Origin: Serinus canaria
Lineage: Eukaryota > Chordata > Aves > Passeriformes > Fringillidae
DNA: 64,000 nucleotides
Reading direction: 5' to 3'
Assembly (NCBI RefSeq): GCF_022539315.1
Contig: NC_066342.1
Coordinates: forward strand, 12,397,402 to 12,461,401
The notes beneath the pieces are model-generated. The model was not told the origin of the DNA, searched no databases, and saw nothing but the letters and a program-made list of their open reading frames with translations. Below, piece after piece: positions 23,101-34,512 of this stretch (position 1 is its first letter; the number at the start of each line of letters is the position of its first letter). Made by a program: the position numbers and the translations under genes.

Positions 23101-24257
23101 TGAGGCGAAACATAGCGGATTTATCTTTACAAACAAGCGGTGGGTCTGCCTGGTAGATTAAAACTAGCCACTGGGGAGATAACAGAAACAATTGGGAAGG
23201 ATTCCACTGATTGATGAATGGAAAAAAGCTATTTGCCCTTTACAAATAAACTTTAGGATTGCTGATAAATGAATTAGGCAGAATCGAAAGATGACAGAAA
23301 ACAATGGAGAAGAAAAACTCCTAAATTTTTTAAGAATTAAAAATTAAAAGGGAGGGTTATACTGAAGCAATAGATGAAATAAATAGACTCTACAACCTGA
23401 TGTAGTTGTGAAGTAGGTATGTATTGTCAGCGCCCAGCACAAGCAACATAGCTGTCATGAAAACTTGTGGCTCGAGCCCTTGTCTGAGCCCCATCTTTTA
23501 TTCACAAAGGTGTTCCATATACATTACAATCCTCAACCTTTTCATGCATATTCAACCCCTGGTCCTGCCTGTCCTCGCCTCGCATGGTAATTTGATCCAC
23601 GCCCTTCTGAGCATGCGTTGTTCACGGTGGTGGTCTCATGGGGGTCTTGGGGCGGTCTTTGAGGTTGAAGGTTGTGGTCTTCCTCATGGTTGAACTTTTG
23701 AACTTTTCTTCTTTGCATGTGCGCTTTGGTGCCTTGGTGCTTATCTGAGTACGTCTGTCGATTTTGATCAGCTTAGAGTCAGAGGAACCCCTTTATCTGG
23801 GTTTCTCAAATTCCTTGGTCTTCTCCTGGTATTGTTCTTTATCACAGGAAACTTCAGAAATTTGCATTTTCCTATGCCCTTTGTACCATGGCAGAGGTTT
23901 CTTAAGTAAAAGGTTAAAATTCAACACACAATTCTACAAGCTAAAATTTAAATGCTAATTCATATTGCTAGCTTAAGAAAACCCCCAAAACCTCAATTTC
24001 AATACATTAGAGGGAGATCTTCGGTATCAAACATTCCGGGAAGTCTGTACCTCTCAAGTACCTCAGTCAATGAGGAAAAGAGAAGGGAAATGCAGCCAGG
24101 AAATTAGGATAAAACGGGAGGCTTCGCCCTCCAAACATTTGAGAGACCCCAGGGGAATGCCCCATGGCCTCTCCCTTTATTTGAATAAAGTAAAATGACT
24201 CCTCTGTCTCCTTTTTGGACATAAACCTCTGATGTTTGTGGATCAATTATCCTAACA
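23101..24257 (+). mobile_element. 5' LTR, family H, interrupted
   Basis: TGAGG start, CTAACA end. Without the guest LTR it is about 518 bp and aligns with the 3' LTR (30256-30765). TTCGAATAAAG-type poly(A) region near 24181. Confidence 0.85.
23363..24001 (-). mobile_element. LTR inserted in the 5' LTR
   Basis: TGAAGC start and TTTCA end, with exact 4-bp duplications ATAC (23359-23362 and 24002-24005). The uninterrupted 3' LTR confirms the empty site. TTTATT near 23493 suggests - orientation. Length is 639 bp. Confidence 0.85.
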
Positions 24258-24259
24258 AC

Positions 24260-24277
24260 TGTGGGCTTGTCTGGGAT
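24260..24277 (+). promoter_or_regulatory. Primer binding site, tRNA-Pro-like
   Basis: Two bases after the 5' LTR. Matches the complement of the tRNA-Pro 3' end at 15 of 18 positions by my count (mismatches at 3, 9 and 13). Confidence 0.7.
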
Positions 24278-25080
24278 CTTTTCACTGTCCGGGGCGGCAG
24301 GCAGTGAGCAGAGCTGGAGGTGCGCCTCACCCAGTTTTGGTGATCAGATCCCCTTGGTGGCAGCTGGCTCCGGGAGATTGATTGGGTTCCCGAGACTGTC
24401 CAGGAGACAGATGAGTGGCAGACCAGGGGGATCTGTGAAGAGCCCACAGGGAAGGAACACTGAAAATCTCACTGGTGAGCGAAATGGAATCTTTGGGGAG
24501 CAAACCTGAGAGGGCACACATGGAGGGTGGCACAGGTAAACCTGGAAGGGCACCAATGGAGGGTTGCAAGGGTAAAGCCAGGAAGGGGCCCTGGCAAAAG
24601 GGATGACGATCCCATATTACCCTCGGAGAGTCCCTTGGGGAGAATTCTGATGTCTTGGGACAGATTATACATTCACCCAGAGGTAACTATGGAGGTCGTA
24701 GTAAAATATTGTTATTTTGTGTAGCCAGAGTATAAGTTGCCAAAGGGGCTTATATGGCCACCTTAAGGAACGGATGGAATTTGTTTGTGTAGAATTTTGT
24801 GGAGGTATTTAGAGGAGAATTAGAAAGGATGGATTGAAAGGGAATGTGGATTGATATGGATTAGACAAGCAGCAGGAGAAATCTATGTGTTAAGAAAAAA
24901 AATTAAAAGGAAGTGTTTGGGTTTGTAATTGTACCACTTACTATCCAGGATATAAGATGGTTGAAAAAAAGAATTACCCCTATATTTGGATGATCCCATA
25001 GGGGTGGGGGGAAAGATAGAGGAATATTTGGGAAATGAGGATTATACATGGAAGGACTGGAAGGACTGGAATTTTCTGTT
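24278..25080 (+). pseudogene. gag: Leader and degenerate gag
   Basis: Purine-rich leader, then broken reading frames. No capsid major homology region or zinc knuckle is present. The reading passes into RT at about 25080, so more than 2 kb of gag-pro-pol is lost. Confidence 0.45.
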
Positions 25081-25470
25081 GGGGATTTTTTTTGGGCAAA
25101 CTTTGCAGAAAATATTAAGAGAGTTTACTTCACCCTCAGGAGTTAGGTTGTTGCAGTATGTGGATGATTTGCTTTTATCAGGGGAACAGGAAAAAGTGGT
25201 CGAGGAGGCTACTGTAAAGCTGGGGGAACAAAAAAAAAAAAGCAGTTAGAGTGTCCGAATACAAGGGATTTTACAAGTACCATTACCCCAGGCAAGGAAA
25301 GGAGTTGCGGCGGTTTTAAGGGTTGGTGGGGTGCTGCAGAGAATGGATTAAGGATTTTCTGTTGTGGGCAGACCTTTGTGTGACTTTTTAACCCAGGATA
25401 GTCCTGGTGTCATGGTATGGACACCAGAAGGAGAGCAAAGGTTTGGAGAATTGGAGGACGGGTAAGTTGA
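25081..25470 (+). pseudogene. RT remnant with YVDD
   Basis: A Phe-Gly-Gln motif near 25093 leads to Leu-Gln-Tyr-Val-Asp-Asp (YVDD at 25157-25168) and Leu-Leu-Ser-Gly. The frame breaks at 25249. The connection domain continues to the guest LTR at 25471. Confidence 0.8.
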
Positions 25471-26150
25471 TGAAATAAATAGGAAAGGAGATCTTTCTCC
25501 TTTTTAATGCCTTTATTAAAATGATCAGCTCAGGTTGGGAGGCCTGACGGACCCGCGCTCAAGCCGTCGTCGCTCCCAGGAGAGGCTCGGAGGAGGAGGA
25601 AAAGTGCAGCTTTGTCCACTGGTTGGCAGGCGGAGCTGGGGGTCCCATCCTCACTAGAGCACTAGGAGATTCTGCCTTTCCTGGTTTGACATTTGAGGTC
25701 CTCTCTCTAGCCAACATCGTTTTAGGTGATGGTGAGGGGCAAAAAGGGTCTCAGCATCTCTCCTGGCTCCGGACCCTGCCCCTGATGTCCAGACACTACT
25801 TTGATCTCCTAATTACATATTGGCTCGTTGTTTTAGGGGTTCCTTTGCTGAGTGTGGTGGGGGGTTTACCCCATTGCATCCTGGCGCTGAGGTTATTTGC
25901 ATGTCAACTCCAAGGTCCCTTCCTTTCACCCTGGCTGGTGGGGGGGGGGGGGGGGGGGAATGCCATACTCCTGGCTGCAGGCAGGGTGGTACAAAGAGGG
26001 GAATTCCCAACAATAGGAAGTTAATGACCGACTTTTAACAGGTGATTACAACATGAAGCTAACAAAGAACTCCCCTCTGCCAGAACTGGTTAAACTTGTA
26101 ATTCTACAACCTTTTTTAAAAAAATGGGTAACACTTTTTTACTCATAACA
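25471..26150 (-). mobile_element. LTR inserted in pol (680 bp)
   Basis: TGAAATAAATAGG start and CATAACA end, with exact duplications GTTGA (25466-25470 and 26151-26155). Coding similarity to RT resumes right after it. TTTATT near 25511 indicates - orientation. It contains a G run of about 18 near 25939. Confidence 0.85.
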
Positions 26151-26985
26151 GTTGATGCCCCAGTCTTGGGTCATCCAGACTCGGAGGGGGAATTTGAACT
26201 ATATGTGGATGTTAAACAGGATCATGCTAAAGGAATTTTGGTGCAAGAGCATGGGGGAACACAGAGGCCTGTTGCTTATTTCCAAGCTGTTAGAGCTGGT
26301 GGCTGGAGGCTGGCCCCATTGTCTGCAGAACTGTGCAGCCGCAGCTCTGGTGGTGGCTGAGGCCCGAGGGCTGACAAGGGGAGGGTATCTGACTGGAGGA
26401 GTTTCACATCAGATTAAAGATTTGTTGGCTGAGAGAGCCTCTGAGTGGATGACCAACGCTCGGTTGTTACAGTGTGAATCTTATTTAATGGAACAGGAGG
26501 ATTTAGAATTTGGAAATGGGGAGGGGTTTAAACCAGGCTCCTGTTTGGACGGCCCTGGGGAGGGGGGCCAAGAAGAGACCCATGGCTGTGTTTGGGTGGT
26601 TGGCCTCCGGACCCTGGCTGGGGAGGATTTGCGGGATGGTCCCTGGCCTGAGGGAGAAAATGTGTTTATTGATGGGTCTTCAAGGGTGATAGAAGGGAAA
26701 CTATTTACAGGATACTCTATCATGAATGGAAAGCAATTAAAGGAAGGGGGGAGGTTACCGCCCACCTGGTCAGCTCAGACAGCAGAACTGTGTGCCCTTG
26801 TGAGAGCCTGTGAATTATACCGATGAGACAATGAATGTTTTTGCTGATTCTAAGTATTCATATGAGGTGATACATGCATTTGGGAAATTATGGGAAGAAA
26901 GGCGTCTATTAACCTTCAGGGGAAAGATGTTAGCTCATGAGAGCCTAATCTCTCGCTTATTGGAGGTGGTGAATTTACCAAAAAA
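26151..26985 (+). pseudogene. RT connection and RNase H (class I)
   Basis: Two frames: connection domain with Phe-Glu-Leu-Tyr-Val-Asp in one (26124-26360), the rest in 26152-26826, including Phe-Ile-Asp-Gly-Ser near 26665 and Thr-Ala-Glu-Leu near 26785. A frameshift near 26820 passes to a frame with Phe-Ala-Asp-Ser near 26840. Confidence 0.8.
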
Positions 26986-28304
26986 GTTAGCAATAATACA
27001 CATCAAGGAGCACCAGGCAGGGTGCTCAGAGGAGGTAATAGGAAACCGACTGGCTGATGAAGAAGCTCGGAAAGCTGCATTGCTGCCAAACATTTCTAAG
27101 ATCCCCCCTTTGCTCCCAGTAACTGCACTGCTGCCAGAGAAACTGTCTTTTCCACCAGAAGAACTTGAGATAATTAAAAAGAGTGGGGCAGAGGAAAGAG
27201 GGGATAATTGGTTTACAAGGGATGGTAAGCAGTGGATACCAAAAGCTCTGGCCTTACAATTGTTAAAACAACTTCATGAAGGGAGTCATTGGGGCTCCCT
27301 AGGACTGGCAAAAGCCTTCCTCAAAATGTATGCTGCTGGGGGTCTTTTTATTCTGGCTAAGCGAGCTGTTGAGGGTTGTTTGATTTGTGCTAAAACAAAT
27401 AACAGAATTACAAAGAAACTTGCCAGGGGAGGGAGACCTTGGGCTGTATGTCCCTTCCAGAGATGCCAGGTGGATTTTACTGAAATGCCCCAAGTGGCAA
27501 GATTGAAATATCTTCTGGTAAGAGTATGTTAGTTAACAGGGTGGCCAGAACCATTTCCAGCCATTTCAACAACTACAGGATCAGTTTTTAAAGTATTTTT
27601 GGAACAAATAATTCCAAGATATGGGATTGTGGGAGCAATAGACTCAGATAGGGGAACTCATTTTACAGGAAAAATTCTTCAAGGAGTTATGACTGCCTTA
27701 GGGATACAATGGAATCTCCGTACCCCCTGGCACCCCCAGAGTTCAGGCCAGGTTGAGAGGATGAATGGAGAAATGAAGAAACACCTCCTGAAGCTGGTGA
27801 TAGAAACTAAGATGCCATGGGTACGGCTCTTGCCACTGGCTTTAGAAAGAATAAGGGCCAGACCCAGGGGAGATATTCAGTTATCTCCCTTTGAATTGAT
27901 GTTTGGAATTCCTTACCCTTCTAATTCTCAGCCTAGTGGGGGGGGTAGAGATAAGTGATGTATATTTGAAACAATATCTGGCCAGGATACTGTCTCTTGT
28001 GAAATCTTTTCAACAGGAAGCTCGGATGACACAGACCCTGCCTTTGGACTTTGCTGTTCACAACATCCAGCCAAGAGACTGGGTCCTAGTTAAGGAGTGG
28101 AAAGAAGCACCCCTGATGGCAATGTGGCGTGGACCTTTGCAAGTGTTACTGACCATAGAAACAGCCGTCAAGACAGCTGAACACTGGTGGACCTATCACA
28201 CTCTGGTCAAGGTTTCTGAGGTCCCAGAGATTTGGACATCTCAGCTGGAGGAGAAGGATGGGAAGCCGCAACTGACGCTCCACATGAGTGGACTGGAGCA
28301 GTAG
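26986..28304 (+). pseudogene. Integrase (class I), nearly full length
   Basis: It starts with the RNase H tail (His-Gln-Ala-Gly, Asn-Arg-Leu-Ala-Asp). The zinc finger has His-Glu-Gly-Ser-His near 27275 and Cys-Leu-Ile-Cys near 27377. Catalytic Asp is in Gln-Val-Asp-Phe near 27470. The second Asp (Asp-Ser-Asp-Arg, near 27645) and the Glu (Gly-Gln-Val-Glu) are 35 residues apart, as in active integrases. A TAG at 27530-27532 and a shift near 27945 break it. The C-terminal domain, with Trp-Arg-Gly-Pro-Leu-Gln-Val-Leu, ends near 28304. Confidence 0.85.
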
Positions 28305-28531
28305 CCAGTGCATCGACACTGGGGAAGCCTTGTGTGCCTACCCACAGACTGCCTGCTGAAATAGTCTGTGTGGGCATCCCTCCTCTCGGATCTCCAGTCA
28401 TTGGGGGCCAATCCTTGCTGTCGTTGTTTTCTTTATGTTAAGCTGTTTCTGCACCTTCTCTTGCCACAGGTGGTGCGGAAAACAACGTGAAACTGAAAAT
28501 TAGGTTAGGAGATTAGATTGCACCTGTTAGA

Positions 28532-30245
28532 ATGTTTCTCATAATAAACTTGCCCTTATATTGTCAGCTAGGTTGGGGCCAAAAGTGGGAAAATAATTTT
28601 TTAACCTTGGGAGAAGTAGCAAAAACCTTTAACCTTAGCAATTGTTGGATCTGTGGAGGGCCAGGGGGATCTGAAAGCTGGCCATGGGTGGCCAGCCCAG
28701 TTGAGCCAAAATGGTGGGTTAGTACCCTGAGTGAGGTCCATAATGGAACAGGATTTTGGGATGAAGAAGGAAGTCCATGGCAGCTTCATTCTTCTGAAAG
28801 AGGCATTTATTGTCTAAATAGAACAGGAAACATATATGTGGGAAAAAGTGTTTGTGCCTGGACTTTATCTATGGGTTTAGATTGTTGGACCCACAACTGC
28901 TTCCCTTGTGTTTATTCGAGATATCAAGGGAGCTGTAATCAAAATGCATGTTAAGGTCACTAATGGTAGCTAGGTAAGGTGGTCCTTCCATAATTACTGA
29001 AAGGATTTTGAAGGCTGTAAAGCAGTGGGGAAGGATAAGCTTTTTGACCCCTTATTTTTAAGCTGCCCCTGAGATAATTCCACAAGTAGGACACATGTGG
29101 TCCATGACTATCAGTGGAAGTGGCAACACCGGAATGGAACTCAAACCCTTTTTAATAGGTTCTGGTCCGGATCTAACAAAACAGGCCTGGGATGTAATTT
29201 CAGGTGGAAACCTCATGTGGGAGCTTGGAGATGCAAATATTGTGATTCTTATGGCAGGGCAACCATTGTCGGGGGACCACTAGGCCCAGGAAGCAAGCTG
29301 TCTTTTGACCCACCCATTGACGATGAAAATTGGAAAGGTCCCTTTGCCAATGGGACCTGGGCTTTACTGGATCTGTGGCCGATATGCTTACCACAGTTTA
29401 CCCCCGCCAAGGTGGTCAGGAATATGTTATGTAGGGTATGTTAGACCATTGTTCTTTCTGCTACCACAAGTTCAGGGAAATCACTTAGGAAACAAGGTAT
29501 ATGATGACCTAATCAGAGAAAAGCGGTCAACTGATCTGTCCCTGGTTGGAGGGAGCACCCAAAAGTGAGGTGAAGATGAATGACCACCTGAACGAATTAT
29601 ACAACACTATAGACCAACCACATGGAATCCTAATGAATTAATATCAGGTGCCAGAGAACCCATTTATAATTTAAATTGGATAATTAGGTTACAAGCTGTC
29701 TTTGAAGTAATAATGAATCAGACATGTGCAGCTCTTGACCTCCTTGCTGACCAATCTACTTAGATGAGAAATGCAATGCTACAACATCGGATGGTATTAG
29801 ACTATTTATTAGCAGAAGGAGGAGTGTGCGGCAAATTAAATTACTTGAACTGCTGTTTGCAAATAGATGACAATGGAAAGTTGGTGAAAATGATAACAAA
29901 AGGAATAAAAAAGTTAGCTCATGTACTGGTCCAAACATGGAAAGGATGGGAATGGGAATGGGACATATTTTCAAGGTTACCTGATGGACTATGGGTTAAA
30001 CAACTGCTTTTTTTTCCTCATATGTGCTGTAGAAACTAATCTTTTCACCATGTGTGATCCCTTGCTTAGTTCAACTTATTCAACATGTGATCAAAGGGAT
30101 GCAGTTAATAGCCATGCCTACTGATCCAGAGATAGCTACAAAAAGACAGAAATTGATGTCACTGCAAATAATTGCAAAACCAAAAAAGACCCAGGAACAG
30201 AAAATTTGGTCAATGATAACTAAAGTTTGTAAAGACAATTATTAA
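28532..30245 (+). pseudogene. env: Gamma-type env, broken
   Basis: SU starts at 28532 with a short hydrophobic leader; a Cys-Trp-Ile-Cys motif appears near residue 36-39. The frame stops at 28954, and a second SU piece is at 29097-29444. TM is readable at about 29590-30039: a heptad-like region, then an immunosuppressive-domain-like Leu-Asp-Tyr-Leu-Leu-Ala, then Cys, seven residues and a Cys pair. The tail at 30054-30242 is a third frame. At least four breaks; not functional. Confidence 0.75.
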
Positions 30246-30255
30246 AAATAAAAGA

Positions 30256-30765
30256 TGAGGGATTGAGAGGAATAGTGGATTTGTCTTTACAAAGAAGCTG
30301 TGGGTTTGGTGGTAGATAAAACTAGCACTGAGAGATAAAAGAAACAATGGGAAGGATTCCACTGATTGATGAATGGAAAAAGATATTTGCCTTTACAAAT
30401 AAACTTTAGGATTGCTGATAAATGAAATTAGGCATTGAAAGATGAAATAAACAATGGAGAAGAAAAACCCCTAAATTCCATAAGAATTAAAAATTTAAAG
30501 GGAGGGTTATACATTAGAGGGAAATCTTCAGTATCAGGCATTCCGGGAAGTCTGTACTTCTCAAGTACCTCAGCCAATGGGGAAAGAGAGAAGGGAAATG
30601 AGGCCAGGAAATTAGGATGAAAAGGGAGGCTGCATCCTCAAAACATTTGAGAGACCCCAGGGGAATGCGCCATGGCCTCTCCCTTTATTCGAATAAAGTA
30701 AAAGGACTCCACTGTCTCCTTTTTGGACATAAACCTCTGATATCTGTGGATCAATTATACTAACA
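30256..30765 (+). mobile_element. 3' LTR, family H (510 bp)
   Basis: TGAGGGATTG to CTAACA, preceded by an A-rich purine tract (30243-30255). Uninterrupted, so it defines the empty site for the LTR at 23363. Confidence 0.85.
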
Positions 30766-30799
30766 CACATAATATCTATCTCTTAATTGTGAGAGCCAA

Positions 30800-31821
30800 T
30801 GTCCCGGTTTAGGGCAAATTTGGGAGAAAACCTCCAAAGGGGACCCTCCAGAAAGCAAACTCACACGGCCCCTCCCCCCAACCAGTTCGGGAAGGATTCC
30901 TCGGAGAGAAGTGGAAAGAACCTGTTTATTTAACAGGCACAGCACCCCCCAGCACACAAAATGAACAATACCGGATGACAACACTCTTTCATTGCTTTGA
31001 AAAAGATGACAGATTCAGAAAGTCTCTCTTGGGAGTGGTCGCTTGTCATTATAGAGCATGACACAGCACAAAGTACCATGGCTCCATCAGAAGGGTGCAA
31101 GAGAGAGATTTATTATAGCAACATGTTGCTTTTATACTTTTTCAAGATATTTACATTCACTCAACATCCACATTCACTGCCCATTGGTTATAAGAGAGAA
31201 TCAAAGTTCCCAGTAGGTGATCAGGGAGCCACATCATTCTGTGAGCCAGCTAGAGTCCGTATCTCTTAACTTTCTCTCCTTCATCATGTCTCCATGGTGA
31301 CAACCTTGGTGTCTTCCTCAGGAGAGATATGGGACTTCCCTTTATCTTCAGAAGGCTTTTGCTGGCTCACAAGAACAGCACAGAATGTCTTTCCTACAGT
31401 CGCTCTGTTATCAGTCTCTCCAGCAGTGGGGGTAGCTGCTGCAGGCCACAAGGTGCAAACTCTTGGTGTTTCCCAGGTCCCAGTCGGAAGCAGGTTTGAG
31501 TAGTTCCAAAAAAGGGAAAGGAAAAACAGTCCAGGGAAAAATTCGGACTGCTTAGCTAAACTAACTAATGAGCAGAAGCAAAAAAGCAAGAGCAAAGCAG
31601 AAGCAAGAGCAAGAGCAAAGCAAAAAGCCAGGCAAAAATCAAAAGCCGCACTATGTACTGCCCTGTCTCTGTGTCCTGCCAGCCGTGGGGGAGCAGGCTG
31701 ATAACAAAACCAAAACAAAACTTCTCTCTTCAGAGCCAGTCTTGAAGGCACAGAACATAATATCCAGCATAAACAGAACACACAAATGGGGATACAAACA
31801 TCATAACGTCACCCTAGGACA
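30800..31821 (-). mobile_element. LTR, family A, with nested LTR
   Basis: TGTCCCGG and CTAGGACA ends; aligns with 6106-6757 on both sides of the guest. Flanks GCCAA and GCCAT match at 4 of 5 bases. Confidence 0.85.
31044..31398 (-). mobile_element. Nested solo LTR (355 bp) with 6-bp duplication
   Basis: TGTCATTATAG start, TTCCTACA end, exact duplications GTCGCT (31038-31043 and 31399-31404). The empty site is seen at about 6348-6353 in the sister LTR. TTTATT near 31109 shows - orientation. A 6-bp duplication fits class II. Confidence 0.9.
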
Positions 31822-31850
31822 GCCATCTATTACATTACTCATCTATAACA

Positions 31851-31875
31851 AACCCCCCTTTTCCTTTCCTATGTC
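31851..31875 (-). promoter_or_regulatory. Polypurine tract of the host provirus
   Basis: A pyrimidine run on + (purine run on -) directly beside the family E LTR end, in the place expected of the 3' polypurine tract. Confidence 0.65.
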
Positions 31876-33049
31876 ATTTGGCTCGAACAATTAACTCTCA
31901 TTTTTGATTCTGATAGTCTAGACTTACTTTAAAAAAAAAAAGAAATAAAATTAAAAAAAAAAATACTAGCATTTGTTGGTGTGGGCGAGGACAGTGGGAA
32001 CAGGAAAAAAACTTAGGTTTTCTTTAGACACATTTATTTGGAATAGACAAGATGGGATCACAGAGCTCAGGTATGGCTTTTTTACTCTCATTTACTGTGT
32101 CTATGGGGTTGCTACTCATAGCAGGTGTATCTTAGTGGTGAGTACAGAGGCCAACTCGGTCTTGCTCTTCAGTCTCTGTTGTATTGAGACAACTGAGGAA
32201 TGATAAAGGTCTGGTATGGCTTTCTTGTTCCCACCTTACCATGCCTACAGGATTCCTTGCCCGCAGCAGGGCTATAATCTTCTCGGTGGCAAACACCGGG
32301 GGCAACCTGGTCTTGGCCTCTGTTTCTTGTTTTATTTTACTTGTTGGTCCTTAAGGAAACTGCCCCAATACCTCTTACAGTCCCTCTGTGTACTTCCCCT
32401 CAAAAGATGCTTGTAATTCTTATCTATTAACATAGGACGATTACATCAATAAATGGTACAATTCAATCTCCCCACCCAAAGTGTTAGTTAAAACAATCTT
32501 CAAGCTGGTTGGTGGAAGCTCGACTTTCCTTTTCTGACATCTTCAAGTTTCTTTGGCTATCTCTTACCTGATCTGGATGTTACAGTCTATTCTTTGGGTT
32601 CTTTTACCGGGCCTTTAATTTTATTGACATGAGTCCACTCTTATTCTGTGGTTCGTATAGTAGATTCAGTGGGTAGCCATTCCTGAAAGGGACTTCTCTA
32701 CTGAGGGGTTAAACTGAAGATAATGTACATAGCATTGCCTCATATGTTTGAGTCTTAGTTACTACTGCTGACACAAGGGAACTGCACAGCTTAGGAAGCA
32801 TTACAATTACAGAGAGGTTTAGCACTTGGCCTAGCATCCTGTTTTGATGGCAGTAGTTTTTAGGGAATGTAGGCTAGAACAGCAGTGGATCACAGTGACT
32901 GTAGATACTCTTGTTTATAGGGATTTAATGGAAACTTAAACACTATTAAATCTGATGGAAATCACCATATACAGTTTTATATAAACTTTTGACAAACTTA
33001 TACATAGAAGTAAATTCTCCTTACAAGAACAGGGTGCACACAGAGAGCT
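31876..33049. other. Unassigned; expected 3' internal part of host provirus
   Basis: Position predicts env or pol of the - strand provirus, but I recognise no motif in any frame. Contains an A-rich run at 31931-31965. Confidence 0.3.
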
Positions 33050-33690
33050 AGGTAATGATACACACACATATATATACACGTCTGTTTTTTCCGGATGGGA
33101 CAGTAGTCGGATGCATGGAGCTGTGTATCTAGAGCTACGTCTCTGGGTGTGCCCAGCCAGTGTATGTACACAGGGATGTGTGCAGAGCTAGTGTACATAC
33201 AGGTACCTGCTCACTTGCACAGAGTTCTTGTGTACTATCGTACTTGCTAGCAGTACACACTTGTGTACACTCAACCTGCTACACTAGCACACGTGTTACA
33301 CAGACACTTACTAATGTACGGTCTTTTACTAATGTACACGTGCCTACAAGCAAAAGACTTGCTTGTATATACAACTTGAGTACACCAATGTGTGCAGTGT
33401 CATACACATTAATATACACGTCTCATACAGAGCATGCAGGACCTGTGCACACTCACAAGAACAGAGCTGTGCACAGGTTCACTCACACTTGAGAGTGTGT
33501 AATTTAACATACATGTGAGCAGCAGTACACACATCACATATGCACATCAGCACATCTATGTGAAGAGTGCTGAGCACACTAACACACATGTATACTGTGC
33601 CAAGCAGGACATGTACACTCACATTTGGGCACACTAGATAATACATGTGCACACTGAGCTGTACACACCAGCACACAAATATACAACACT
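33050..33690. repeat. Degenerate TACAC-rich minisatellite-like tract
   Basis: Dense recurrence of GTACAC, ACACAC and GCACAC words spaced by variable 15-40 bp spacers over 640 bp. No exact period was found by eye. The ORFs across it on both strands are low-complexity shadows. Confidence 0.6.
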
Positions 33691-34127
33691 CTGTTAGAGT
33701 TCTCCTGGCTCCAACGCCCCCATGGGTTTCACTTTATGGGAGCGTGTCATGGTGGGGACAGGGACAGGAGAGGGGAGTGTAGGTAGGGTATTGTGGTAGA
33801 GTTTAAAGAGCACCCTCTGTGCCTTTGGGGTGGGAACAGATAGGCTTGTCTTAAAGGAAAAGTCAAAGAGAGACTATTCTGGATTCCTGCTTTTTGCTTC
33901 TCACTCTATAAGGGCAAAACTGAGTACTTTTTGCTGTCTTGTTTTCCTCAGGAGCCTGACTAGCACAAGGGGAAAGGATTAGAAGGACTTACGTTATCAT
34001 GGGATGTTGGGGTAGGAACTAATACCAGTCTTACCCCACTGCCTTCAAAGCTTGTGTTTTGTTTAGGGGTATTTTTTACTTCTTAAGTGAGATGGGGTAC
34101 CTCTGGCTTTTATTACTGTGGAGGGTC
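33691..34127. other. Unassigned interval
   Basis: Nothing recognised between the repeat tract and the LTR. Confidence 0.4.
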
Positions 34128-34512
34128 TGTGGTGGTGTTCGCAGGGGTCCCAGGATGAGGGAAGAGATGAGAATCTTGACTCCACGTTTCAGAAGGCTGA
34201 TTTATTATTTTATGATATATATTCTATTAAAAGAAAATGATATATTAAAACTATACTAAAAGAATAGAAGAAAGGATTTCATCAGAAGGCTAGAAAGGAA
34301 AGGAATGGAATGATAATAAAATCTTGTGACTGACCAAAGTCCCAGCACAGCTGGACCTGTGATTGGTCATCAAGTAGAAACAACTCACATGGACCAAAGA
34401 TGCACCTGTTGCATTCCACAGCAGCAGATAATTATTGTTTTTCTTTTCCTCTGAGGCTTCTCAGGAGAAAAAATCCTGTCAAAAGGATTTTTCAGAAAAT
34501 ATGTCTGTGACA
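34128..34512 (-). mobile_element. 3' LTR, family B
   Basis: 385 bp, differs from 44791-45175 only at two adjacent bases near the right end. On its right is a purine-rich tract on the - strand. Confidence 0.9.

Larger units (their letters stand above)
23101..30765 (+). mobile_element. Class I provirus with tRNA-Pro-like primer site
   Basis: Flanked by exact 4-bp duplications CACA (23097-23100 and 30766-30769). Order: 5' LTR, primer site, degenerate gag, deletion, RT remnant, RNase H, integrase, env, 3' LTR. Most of gag, all of pro and the front of RT are missing. Two further LTRs sit inside it (23363-24001, 25471-26150). YVDD, the GPL-type integrase C terminus and a gamma-type env support class I. 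Confidence 0.9.
22320..31850 (-). mobile_element. Split 3' LTR, family E, hosting three insertions
   Basis: Four pieces align in order, inversely, with the solo LTR at 18125-18674: 22320-22427, 22810-23100, 30766-30799 and 31822-31850. The gaps are filled by an LTR (22428-22809), a provirus (23101-30765) and an LTR (30800-31821). The right end CTATAACA is followed by a pyrimidine run that is a polypurine tract on the - strand, so this was the 3' LTR of a - strand provirus. Confidence 0.8.

Noticed and set aside
33160..33492. 110-codon ORF in the TACAC-rich tract
   Set aside because: Low-complexity translation of a repeat, rich in Thr, His and Val, with no domain.
33050..33690. Possible CRISPR-like array
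   Set aside because: No constant repeat length or identical repeats, and the context is a vertebrate genome.
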